A DNA stretch of 64,000 nt from Penium margaritaceum (lineage: Eukaryota > Streptophyta > Zygnematophyceae > Desmidiales > Peniaceae), in NCBI GenBank assembly GCA_023375785.1, contig SZWC01003871.1, forward strand, positions 28,741-92,740. The letters are read 5' to 3'. The notes under the pieces are model-generated. The model was given only the letters and a program-made list of their open reading frames with translations. It ran no database searches and had not been told where the DNA came from. Positions 48,101-58,768 of this stretch are shown here, piece by piece. The translations under genes and the position numbers were made by a program. Numbering within the stretch: position 1 is the stretch's first letter; every line of letters starts with the position of its first letter.

Positions 48101-51100
48101 CAACTAGGGCACAAGTAGGGTGCAAGTAGGGTGCAACTTGGGTGCATCTACGGTGTAACTTGGGCGCAAGTAGGGCGCAACTAGGGTGCAACTAACAGAG
48201 GGGTACCTAGGGTGCAACTAAGGTGCAAGTAGGGTGCAAGTAGGACACATGTGGGGTACAACAAAGGTGTAACTAGGGTGCAATCAGGGTGTAAGTAGGA
48301 TGCAAGTAGGGCACAATTAGGGTGCAAGTAGGGTGCAAGTAGGGTGCAACAAGGGCGTACAACTAGGGTGCAGGTAGGGAGTAACTAGGGCGCAAGTAGG
48401 GTGCAAGTAGGGCGCAACTAGGATGCAACTAGGGCGCAACTAGGGCGCAACTAGGACACGACTAGGGTGCAAGTAGGATACAAGTAGGGTGTAACTATAG
48501 CGTAACGAGGGCACAAGTTGGGTGCAAGTACGCACGAGTAGGGCACAACTAGGGTGCAACTAGGGAGCAACTAAGGTGCAAGTAGGACGCAAGTAGGTTG
48601 TAAGTAGCGTCCAACTAGGACGCAACTAGGACGCAACTAGGGCTCATCTAGGTTGCAAGTAGGGCATAAGTAGGGCGCAACTAGGATACAACTAGGGCTT
48701 GACTAGGGCGTAACTAGGACGCAACTAGGGCACAAGCAGGGCGCAAGTAGGGCGCAACTACGGCATAAGTAGGCCGCAACTAGGACAAAACTAGGGCACA
48801 ACTAGGGCGTAAGGAGGGCACAACCAGGGTGCAACTAGGGTCAAAGTAGAACGCAAGTAGGGCATAAATAGGGCAAAACTAGGACACAACTAGGGCGCAA
48901 GTAGGGCATAAGTAGGGGGCAAATAGGGCCCAAGTAGGGTGCAGTTATGGAGTAACTAGGACGCAACTAGGGCGCAACTAGGGTGTAACTAGGGGGCAAC
49001 AAGGTCGCAAGTAGGGCGCAAGTAGGGTACAAGTAGGACGCAACTTGGGTGCAACTAGGGCTCAACTAGGGCATAACTACGGTACAAGTAGGATGCAAGA
49101 AGGGCGCAAAAAGGGTGCATCTAGGGCGCAACTAGGGCACAACTAGGGTGCAAATAGGGCGCAAGTACAACGTAAGTAGGGTGCAAGTAGGGCGTAAGTA
49201 GGGAGCAAGTAGGGTACAACTAGGGTACAACTAGGGCACAATTGGGGCACAATTTGGACAAAATTAGGTCGCAATTAGTGCACAGCTAGGGCGCAACTAG
49301 GGTGCAAGTAGGGTGCAAGTAGGGCATAACTAGGGTGCAACTAGGGCGTTACTAGGGTGCAACTGATGCACTACCAGGGTGTAATGAGGGTGCAAGTAGG
49401 ACGCAAGTAGGGTACAGCTAGGGCGCAACTAGGATGCAAGTAGGACGCAAGTAGAACGCAAGTGGGGTGCAAGTTGGGTATAACTCGGGCGCATCTAGGG
49501 AGTAGGGCACAAGTAGAGAACAAGTAGGGAGTAACCAGGGCACAACTAGGGTGCAAGTAGGGTGCAAGTAGGGCGCAAGTAGGGCGCTTCTAGGGCGCAA
49601 CTAGGGGGCAACTAGGGTGCAAGTAAGGCGTACGTATAGTGCAACTAGGGCGGAATTAGGGCACAACTAGGACACAACTAGGGTGCAAGTAGGGTGCAAG
49701 CAGGATGCAAGTAGGGTGCAACTAGGGCGCAAGTAGGGCGCAACTAGGATGTAAGTAGGGCACAAGTAGGGTGTAACTAGGGCGCAACTAGAGCGGAACA
49801 AGGACGCAACTAGGGTGCACCTAGGACGCAACAAGGGTGTAACTAGGGCGTAAATAGGTCGTAATAGGGGCACAACTGGGACGCAAATAGGGGATAACTA
49901 GGGCACAACTAGGGTGCAACTAGGGAGCAACTAGTACACAAGTAGGGAGCAACTGGGGTACAAGTAGGGTCGTACTAGGATGCAACTAGTACCCAACTGA
50001 GGCACATCTAGATCGTACCTAGGGCACAACTGGGGCGCAACTAGGACTCAACTAGGACACAACTAGGATGGAACTAGGGCACAACTAGGGCACAAGTAGG
50101 GCGCAACTAAAGCACAACTAGTACGCAACTAGGACATAACTAGGACACAAGTAGGGCACAAGTGGGCCACAAGTAGGCCACAACTAGGGCACCACTAGGG
50201 TGTGAGTAGGGCAGAAGTAGGGGGCAAGTAGGACGCAAGTAAGGGGCAACTAGGGCGCAACTAGAGCACAACTAGGATGCAACTAGGTCGTAACTAGGGT
50301 GGAAGTAGGGTGCAACTAGAGCACAACTAGGTTGGAAATATGGCGTAAATAGGGTGCAAGCAGGTCGTATGTAGGTTTCAAGTAGTGCGCAAGTAAGACT
50401 CAAGTAGGACGCAAGTGGGGCGCACCTAAGATGCAACTAGGGTGTAACTAGGGCGCAAGTAGGGCGCAAGTAGGGTGCAACTAGGGCGTAACTAGGGCGC
50501 AAGTAAGGCGTAACTAGGGCGTAACTAGGGTGAATGTACGGCGTAAGTAGGGCATTACTAGGGTGTGAATAGGGCCCAACTAGGGTGCAAATAGGGCACA
50601 ACTAGGACGTAAGGCGCCTGAGTACACGAGTAGGGTGCAACTAGGACGCAACTAGGGCACAACTGGGGCACAACTAGGGCATAACTAGGGCACAAGTAGG
50701 GCGTAACTAGGGTGCAAGTAGGACGCAACTAGGGCGCAACTAGGGCGTAAGTAGGGCTTAAGTAGGGTGCAACTAGGGCGTAACTAGGGTGCAACTACGG
50801 TGTACCCGGGTGCAATTTGGGTACACTTAGGGTGCAAATAGGGTGCAATAGGGGCGGAATTGGGGCTCAACTTGGGCGCATCTGGGACGTGTTTGTGGCG
50901 CAACAGAGGCATAACTAGGGCGCATCTAGGGTGCAACTTGGGAGCACAAGCGCACAGCTAGGGAGCAATTAGAGTACAAGTATGGTCGGACTAGGGCGCA
51001 GCTAGTTTCCAACTAAGGGGCAACTAGGGCGCAACTAGGGCACAAGTATGGCGCAACTAGGGTGCAATTAGGGTACAACTAGGACACAACCAGGCGCAAC

Positions 51101-53451
51101 TAGGGCACAAATAGGTCGCAACAAGGGCACAACTAGGGCACAACTAGGATGCAACTAGGGCTTAACTAGGGTGCAAGTAGCACACAAGTAGGGCACGGCT
51201 AGGGCACAACTAGGGTGCAAGCACGGCGCAAGTAGGGGGCAAGTAGGGTGCAAGTAGGGAGTAACTAGGGCGCAAGTAGGATGTAACTAGGGCAAAACTA
51301 GCGCGCAAGTAGAGCACAACTAGGTCACAAGTAGGTTGTAACTATGGCATAAGTACGGCGCATGAAGGGCATAAGTAGGGCACAAGTAGTGCGCAAGTAG
51401 GACGCAAGTAGGGCACAACTAGGACGCAGATAGGGTGCACATAAGGTGCAACTAGTGTGCAATTAGGGTGCAACTAGGACGCAACTAGGACGCAAGTAGG
51501 GCACAAGTAGGGTGTAAGAAGGGTGCAAGTAGGACGTAACTAGGGCATAACTAGGGTGCAACTAGGGCACAAGAAGGGTGCAAGTAGGGTGCAAGTATGG
51601 TACAACTAGGGCACAACTAGGGCGGAACTAGGGCGCATGTAGAGTGCAAATAGGGTGCAACTAGGGCGCATCTAGGACATAACTCGGGCACAAGTAGGGC
51701 GCAACTAGGGTGCAAGAAGGACATTAGGAAGGCGCAACTAGGGCACATTTTGGACGCAACTGTGGTGCAACTAGCGCACAAGTAGGACGCAAGTAGGGCG
51801 CAACCAGGATGCATCTAGGGTACAACCAGGGCACAACTAGGGCACGAGTAGAGCGCAAAAATGGCACAAGTAGGACGCAAGTAGGGCATAACTAGGGCGC
51901 AAGTATGACACAACTAGAGTGCAACTAGGACACAACTAGGACGCATATAGGACGCAAGTAGGGCACAACTAGGGTGTAACAAGGATGCAACTAGGGCGTA
52001 AATAGGGCGTAAGTAGAGCACACATAGGGTTTAACTAGGACTCTATGAGAGCGCAACTAAGGCGCAACTAGGGTGCAAGTAGGGTACAAGTAGGGCGTAA
52101 CTAGGGTGCAACCAGGACGCAACTAGGGTGCAACTAGGGCGCAAGTAGCCTACAAGTACGGTGCAACTAGGACGCAACTAAGGTACAACTAGGACGCAAG
52201 GAGGGCGCATCTAGGACGCAAGTAGGACACAAACTGGACGCAACTAGGGCGCATCTAGGGCACAACTAGGGTGCACGTAGGGCGCAAGTAGGACAAAGGT
52301 AGGATGCAACCAGGGCACAAATAGGATACAACTAGGGCGTAACTGGGGTGCAAGTAGGGGGCAACTAGGGCGCAAGTTGGGTACTAGTAGGTCGTAACGA
52401 GGTCGCAATAAGGGCACAAGTAGGGCACAATTATGGCTTAAGTAGGGTGTAAGAAGGGTTCAAGTAGGGTACAACTAGAGCACAACTAAGGCGGAACTAG
52501 GGCGCAAGTAGGGCGCAAGTAGGACGTAAGTAGGGCGCAACTAGGGCGCAACTAGGAGGAAACTGGGATGCAACGATGGTGCAACTAGGGTGTAAGTAGG
52601 ATGCAAGTAGGGTACAATGAGGGTGCAACTAGGACACAACTAGGATGCAACTAGGGTGTAACTAGGACGCAAGGAGGGCATAACTAGGGTGCAACTAGGG
52701 TGCAACTAGGGTGCAACTAGGGTACAAATAGGACGCAAAGAGGGGACAAGAAGGGTGGAATTTGAGCATAACTAGGATGGAAGTACGGCCAAGTAGGGCA
52801 CTAAAAGGGTGTAAGTAGGGTGCAACTGGGGCGCAACTAGGACGCAACTAGGACGCGAATGGGACGCAAGCAGCGCGCAAGTGGAGCGCAACTAGGGTGC
52901 AACTAGGGTGCAACTAGGCCGCAGCTAAGGCACAAGTAGGGCGCAAGTAGGGCGCAAGTAGGACACAAGTAGGTCACAACTATGACGGAACTAGTGTACA
53001 ACTAGGGCGCAACTACGGTGTAACGAGGGCCTAACTAGGGCACAAGCATGGTACAAGCAGGGCGCAACTTGGGTGCAACTAGTGTGTGACTAGGACGCGA
53101 GTAAGGTGCAATTGCGGTGCAAGTAGGGCACAACTAGGACGTAATTGGGAGACAACAAGGGCGGAAGTAGGGTCAAGAAGGGCAGAAATAGGGTACAACT
53201 AGGGTGTAAGTAGGACACAGCTAGGATGCAACTACGGTGCAACTAGGGGGCAAGTAGGACGCAAGTAGGATGCAAATAGAGCACAAGTAGGGCACAACTA
53301 GAATACAACTAGGACACAACTTGGATGCAAGTAGGGCGCAAGTAGAATGCAACTAGGGTACAACTAGGGTGCAAGTAGGGCGCACTTAGGGCGCAAGTAG
53401 GGGGAAACAAGGACGTAACTAGGGCGCAACTAAGGCGCAATTAGGGCGCAA
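45180..53451. repeat. Right flank of the array, without the 3-kb period
   Basis: The 11-bp units are more heterogeneous, including 10- and 12-bp lengths. Neither core anchor recurs. A variant string around CCCAACTGAGG, often preceded by a CGAACTAGG-type unit, recurs near 46990, 47306, 49990 and (degenerate) 51007. A 22-bp duplication is at 45760-45803. The array ends at 53451, where copia-derived sequence starts. Confidence 0.78.
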
Positions 53452-54003
53452 CTTCACCGCATTCCTCTATCTTCATTTCCAACGCAACGACCTTGGTGAC
53501 GCCGGTTACGGGTCCTATTGCTGCCCTACTGCAACGTTATTCTCAGCCGCATGCTCCCCCGCATCGGCTACTGCGTCTTGCGCTCAAGTAGTACCTCCAC
53601 CTACGGCGTTGCCCTGTTTCGCTTGAGCACCATCGTCCTCCGAAGACCTGTCATCGTCGTCTACAGCTGTTGGCTCCTCCTCACAGTCGATGAGTTGGAA
53701 CCACTTCCCCTGCTTTGGTGAGTGCACAACGTTGATGGCGTTGCTGTTACTACAGTAGCTTTGTTGCTCATCAAACATGAAATCCCGGCTGGTAATGACG
53801 TCCTGCATCCATGGATCAAAGAGGTGGTATGCCTTGAGTGTACTCTTGTACCCATCGAACGTCGAGGCATTTGCACGTCGGTCTACTTTGGAGTCTTTTC
53901 CTTGTGCGGCATGTTCCAGTGCGTGCACCTTGCACCCAAACGCCTTCAGGTGCGCCAAACTTGGCTTGTGCCCACTCCACGCCTCCCTTCCAAGCTCGTT
54001 TAA
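53452..54003 (-). pseudogene. Copia fragment: end of integrase and post-integrase segment
   Basis: On the minus strand, NELGREAWSGHKPSLAHLKA leads into FGCKVHALEH, KVDRRANASTFDGY, AYHLFDPWMQDVITSRDFMF and DEQQ. This is the conserved stretch downstream of the copia integrase core (HLKxFGC, the FxGY pattern, and SRDxxFDE). An acidic, Asp/Glu-rich linker follows (EEEPTAVDDDDRSSEDDG), as is common before the polymerase. The open part is 53584-53958. No integrase core is found upstream, because the sequence switches to a plus-strand gypsy remnant at about 54005. No polymerase is found downstream, because the minisatellite begins. It is a truncated relic of a copia family different in sequence from the element at 1029-13362. 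Confidence 0.85.
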
Positions 54004-54039
54004 GTGAGTAATTCAGCAGATTCCACTTTTAGTGGGATC

Positions 54040-55560
54040 CCATCACAAGAAAGACGTGCGAGAGCAGGATGTACCTATGCCTGATAACCCCCTACTCCAT
54101 CCACCAGAACCAACGACGCATTTCACGCTGTTCATGCAACATATCCGCATAGGATAATTTGATGACCCATGGTTTGACCAGGGTAACCTTGACCGATACG
54201 GCTTGAGGGAAGCCTGAAGTCTCTACTAGAAAGGCAACTTGTTGGTTCTGTCCAACTCCGGAAAGCTGCGAGATGAGATCCACTTTGAGTTCCATAACCC
54301 TACAACAGCTGGCCACTTTGGTACAACAAAACCAGAAAGGCTCTTTTAGAGCACCTTTGGTGGCCTAGATGGTCGTTTGATATACTCAAGTACATCCAAA
54401 CCTGTGACTTGTGCATCTGCAAGAAGTCGAGCAACAAGGTACCCCCAGGATTGTTGAAGCCCCTCCTAGTGCCTAACTCCTCTTGGGAAGAAATGAGCAT
54501 GGATTCCATTACTGGCTTACGTGACACACCTCGTGGCCATGATTCTATCCTTGTGGTGGTTGAATCTTTGACCAAGATGGTACATTTCATACCCACAACC
54601 ACGCATGCCACTACCAAGGAAACGACGTACATATTCTTATACACCGTTGTTCAACAGCATGGGCTACCATTCCAAACTGTCTCTGATTAAGGCGTGCAGT
54701 TTGCAAGTCAATTCTGGCAAGTCCTTGGTGAGATCTAGGGCACCCATCAATGGATTTCCACTACTTTCTATCCACAAACAGATGGACAGACTGAACAGAT
54801 GAACCAAAATTTGGAGCATATGCTTCTGATATACTTGGATACCTTGATGGATGACAGGGATGAGTTTTCATTCCGGCACAGTTTGCCTACAACAAATCAT
54901 TTCATGAATCCACTTAGTTGACACCATTCTTTCTGAACAACGTCCGGCATCCGATGGTATCATGTCTTCTTGGTGAGGCGTGAGGGTGGCAAGAATCAAG
55001 TACCTTCTGCCTAAGCCTTTGCCGATCGCATGGACACTCTTCGACAAGAACCACGTCAACATATACATGCATCAAAGCAGCGGCAAAAGGCCTATGCGAA
55101 TGCTGATCCCCGTGACTTCATATTTTCCATCGGTGACCAGGTGCTTTTGAGCACAAAGAACATGTGTCTCATGACGCCTAGGGCAAGGAAGAACATGTGA
55201 CCAGGTGCTTTTGAGCACAACGAACATGTGTCTCACGACGATTCCTGAGTGGATCAGACCATTCACGGTAACTCACAAGATTGGTGAGGTTGCCTACCAC
55301 CTTGTTCTTCCAAAGGTCATGAATATCCATGTATTGTTAGCCATCTCGCACCTTATGCAGCATTAGGAATGGTTTAGCCACCGCCTGTAATGCTCGCAAG
55401 TGATGGCCAGTACGAGGTACATGGGCTCCTCCAACATTGTGAATATGCATGTAGTAAATGTGTTGTGAAGGAATACCTTGTAAGCTAGGCCGGCTATGGA
55501 CCTGAACACAACATTGCGAGCCTGAGAGCCATGTTCCGGCCGCCATGATCAAGGACTATT
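54040..55560 (+). pseudogene. Gypsy chromovirus remnant: integrase to chromodomain
   Basis: The zinc-binding region reads FHNPTTAGHFGTT, then in another frame ALLEHLWWPRWSFDILKYI and CDLCICKK. The core has EEMSMDSITGL (first Asp), ILVVVESLTKMVHFIP, LPFQTVSD (second Asp) immediately followed by TAA at 54688-54690, and TDGQTEQMNQNLEHML (Glu). A second in-frame TAG lies near 54736. The C-terminal segment KQRQKAYANADPRDFIFSIG leads to a GPY/F-like region containing a 64-bp duplication, and finally QYEVHGLLQH and KEYLVS-stop-AGYGPEHN, a recognisable broken chromodomain. No LTR pair, gag or polymerase was found, so the copy is truncated on the left, at the junction near 54005. Confidence 0.85.
55133..55243 (+). 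repeat. 64-bp tandem duplication inside the gypsy remnant
   Basis: GTGACCAGGTGCTTTTGAGC at 55133 recurs at 55197, and both copies continue through GAACATGTGTCTCA. The second copy carries a few substitutions and is not complete. It breaks the frame of the segment before the chromodomain. Confidence 0.85.
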
Positions 55561-55726
55561 AGCAAGACGAGGCTACTCACTTTCCCACTCGTGCCCCTGG
55601 GGGTACCATCCTGGCACAAGTTCCACGCAGGAAACCTTCACCTGACAGAGTGCAGACAAGAGCACAACGGCAGCGATCTCGGATGCATGGGGATGCCTAG
55701 GCTAATGGTTGCTAGGATGCTCCTTG

Positions 55727-55743
55727 CAAGAGGGGGGGGGAGC
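55727..55743 (+). other. Possible polypurine tract of the gypsy remnant
   Basis: The purine run AAGAGGGGGGGGGAG lies about 200 bp after the chromodomain remnant, where a polypurine tract would be expected. A 3' LTR should follow, but without a second copy its extent cannot be defined. Confidence 0.5.
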
Positions 55744-57700
55744 ATTAGCCGTGAAAACTTCTTATGTTAACTTGGCTGATCTATGTACGATCTAGTGTTC
55801 GTGAAGGATATCAATCTCAATCTTTTGAGTTTTATCTTCCAGTGCAATTGTGCATGATTCAGTTAATGCACTATATAATTGTTTTGTGTAAAGCATGTCT
55901 CATTCCACCAACATCCAATCTAGACCCTCTTCAATGGAGGACAGATAACAATAGAAGGGGAGAAATGTATCAAACCTGGCATAACCTATGCCACATTGAT
56001 GTGTCATGTAGACTGGTGTCAAAACTCCTTTAAGGACTGACGCATCCTCTTTCTGAAAAAATAGGGATACACTCCAACTTTGGTCGTCTGGACGGCGAGG
56101 AGGATTCCTCACCGACTAGAACTGTGAACTGGAATCTTTGCAGAAGCTTTTGGTTTGCAAGAGGGTGACCGGATAGTGCCTCATACTATGCCGCCACCAC
56201 TTGAGGTCGCGCGACCTCTAGCGACGGAACTGGAGTCCATCACAAGTGTTTGTGATGGGCTATGCAGGGCCCACGTTGTCACATTGGGTATGATCCAATG
56301 TAACATCAGAAGAGGTCCCCACCCATCAAGGGACCCCTCACGATTTTCCTCACCACGACGAGGGCGCTCGCAAGGGGCCCCCGGCGGGCGTTCCAAGAGG
56401 ACCACCCCGTCGAGTACCACCTCCATCCGGTGGCGTGGCAAACACATTTTTATAAATGTGTTGGCCAAGTCATCGGACAAGAAGGCGTTGAAGGGTGGCA
56501 GAGTACCCTCGCATGCACAAAGATATCTTGTCACCTCCTCCCCGTACTTAACCACGCCAAAAATCAGAGTTTCTACGTAGACAACAAAAAATAGTTTAAC
56601 AGTTTGACTCGACGAGAGAAATGTATCTAGTCGAGCCACTTCAACCCGCTAACAAAATGGAAGGATACAGTGATATCCTCCGTATTCCCTCTTGGGTTGC
56701 CGTATAACAAGAATGGGCTCCGTGCCCCAACCTTGGTCAGGGCATACTTGTGAGAGGATTCATTATTGATAGAATATACTTCACGGTGGGGTTCATCTCT
56801 GCGACCAACTTACGTGATTGCAATGAGCAGTTGGGACCCAAGGGCTTACACGCCCACAAAGGCTCGAACCCCGTTCCCCCGCCGATGAGTGACCTAGTAA
56901 CAAGGTTAAGGTTTGTCAATGGAAAATCAAGATCAAGAAAAGATTGAAACTCCTCGAGTGCAAATCAAGATGAGTTTGAGACAGTCTCGTTTGTATAGTA
57001 CGTTATGAGGCATCACGTCTTGAATGATACAAGACATCCATTTGAAATTGAGACATCTTGTCTCGATCTAGATTTCACAACATTATTCGGCATGGACAGG
57101 GTCCGTCCTAGACTTGAAGCCTTGATACACTATACGTGTTTTACGAGTATACAAAGGACATCGATCAAGCGCGATCGGGCAAAAGTAACCTCCTTGATAA
57201 AAAACTGAACAAGCAAAGCCCTTGGTTTCACATGCAAACCGTGATCAAACCCTGCTCCAAATTGCATTCAGGTTATACGGTTTATTTGTGCGTAAACACA
57301 TGTTGGGCTCCGCAGTAATGGGGCCTGGTTCAACAAATGAGAAGTCTCAGACACACCATGAAAATCGCACGTAAATCAACCTAAAAAAGAATAAAAAACC
57401 CTACAAAAGAGGGTTTTGATACTTTTTAACAAAATAGTTGGTATCCACACTCTTGAAGCGACATTCATGGGACATCGTGTCGATGCAAAAACCAGGTTGA
57501 GACAACATTCTGAGGCAAAATGGAAGTAGTATGAGATAGAATTTTGTATTGTGAACATGGTTTGATTAAGGTATCGTGATATGAGTTCATACAAATGGTT
57601 TCATACAATGAGCACAATTCAAAGATGTTTGTACAATTGGGGGCGTGAACAAAAACTATCATACAACTTATTCATGTAGACTAAGACATTACCCATGACA
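55744..57700. other. Unassigned region, possibly including the LTR of the gypsy remnant
   Basis: No recognisable coding domain was found on either strand. The longest open frames (for example 56181-56639 minus, 152 residues) match no family I know and overlap frames on the other strand. The region contains a perfect 16-bp palindrome (56203-56218), a 9-bp-stem hairpin (56237-56258), and a minus-strand tRNA-like B-box string GGGGTTCGAGCC (56861-56872). From about 57000 the sequence becomes AT-richer. It is most likely decayed transposon sequence. Confidence 0.5.
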
Positions 57701-58760
57701 CCAATCTGACATATCTTACACATACGGTACATGTGATAATCTATTCGTGACTCAACAAAAATTGGTACCCATTTATTTTTCAGGTTACGCACAACGGGCT
57801 CCCAGAGGGTCGCATCCCCAGTGGAGCGAGCCCGGTGGACTGTGTCAGATTCAGGTTGGATAACTTTGTCACCGCATGTAGTGAGTGTAGTGGCGATGGA
57901 TGTGTAACACACAGTGGGACTAGACTCCGTGAATGTAACAGCACAAAAGAACGTGTCTGCAATCATGGAATAGCTGACTGCTGAGTTGGAATGGACAACA
58001 ATCGTTGCCAGACCAAGCGTATACTGGTCGTTGGTAGTAGGCTCATTGGTGGTGGGAGCCTGGACCGAGATAGAAGGACAAGCTGGCATAAAATGACAGA
58101 CAGAGTGTAAAGAGTGAGAGGAAGAATCCAAGGGAAGAAGGTGACCACCCGGAGCCTAACCGTACAGAGCAGGGACACACAAGGACGGAGGAGCAGAAGG
58201 GCCCGCTACAAAAGGAACCAGTAATGGATTGGAGTGGAGAGGCGCCAAATGACGCGAGCGATGACGCATGTGAAGTTGCTATAGATGAGGTTAGCAATGA
58301 TGAAGACATAGCAATAGCTGATGCCATGGGCAATAATGCTTGCACAAATGAGCATGTAAAGGCAGATGAGTATGCATATAGGGAGGCGTGTGATAATGTC
58401 GATACTTACAACACAGGCAACCATGTACACAATAGCACTTGAAGTGACGTAGGTTTGGGTAGGAGACAAGAGTTGACAAGGATGTAGGTGCTATGGAAAG
58501 CACAGGGGAGTACCCGAGGGCCAACATTTTCCCTCAACACATGAAATCAGGCCAAGAGTAGGATCACGACTGAACTTACTCTCAAAGACGAGAGCCTTTC
58601 GTGACTTAGTGACATGATGTCCTTTTTTCATGCTTTGGAATGTGGAGAGACATCAACTAATGGATACAAACACCAGCGAGAGAAGAGCTTCTCATTACGT
58701 TGGTCCTCAGTGAGCTAGACACTGGCAATGCTCCCCCAAACTTGTGCAAGGAGCAAGTCA
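57701..58760. other. Unassigned region left of the hAT-like element
   Basis: A minus-strand frame (57619-58131, 170 residues) is open but unrecognised. It is Ser/Thr-rich near its start and has no convincing domain. Because a minus-strand copia relic lies directly to the right (59494-60560), this stretch may be its strongly decayed pol 3' part, but I found no polymerase motif to prove it. Confidence 0.4.
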
Positions 58761-58768
58761 CTACGAAG
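58761..58768. repeat. 8-bp target-site duplication of the hAT-like element, left copy
   Basis: CTACGAAG directly precedes the left terminal inverted repeat and recurs exactly at 59486-59493. Eight-base duplications are characteristic of the hAT superfamily. Confidence 0.88.

Larger units (their letters stand above)
13363..53451. repeat. Main 11-bp minisatellite array (about 40 kb)
   Basis: The array is uninterrupted, with the consensus GGG-Y-R-C-AA-S-TA, and holds roughly 3,600 units. Nearly every unit has TAG on the plus strand, which closes all plus frames. On the minus strand, CTAG units contribute a stop and GTAG units do not, giving the short open frames seen only on that strand. No gene, transposon or other insertion was found within these 40 kb. 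Internally it divides into a left flank, a core with a 3-kb higher-order period, and a right flank, each entered separately. Confidence 0.97.

Noticed and set aside
15619-51814. Dozens of minus-strand frames of 60-160 residues across the main array
   Set aside because: All are the same periodic peptide in different phases, present wherever GTAG units outnumber CTAG units. They are not genes.
13363-53451. CRISPR array
   Set aside because: The units are directly adjacent, with no unique spacers of constant length, and the context is eukaryotic retroelements.
13363-53451. G-quadruplex-forming tract
   Set aside because: The G-runs of three are separated by 8 bases, longer than usual stable loops, and many units have only GG. 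Stable quadruplexes are not convincing.
55764-56033. 89-residue plus-strand frame after the gypsy remnant
   Set aside because: It has no recognisable domain and the position suits an LTR. It cannot be supported as a gene.
56821-56950. Possible tRNA gene on the minus strand (B-box-like GGGGTTCGAGCC)
   Set aside because: There is no matching acceptor stem, anticodon arm or well-spaced A box. It is a tRNA-like string only.
57619-58131. 170-residue minus-strand frame
   Set aside because: No motif was recognised. It could be decayed copia pol by position, but without evidence it is left unassigned.
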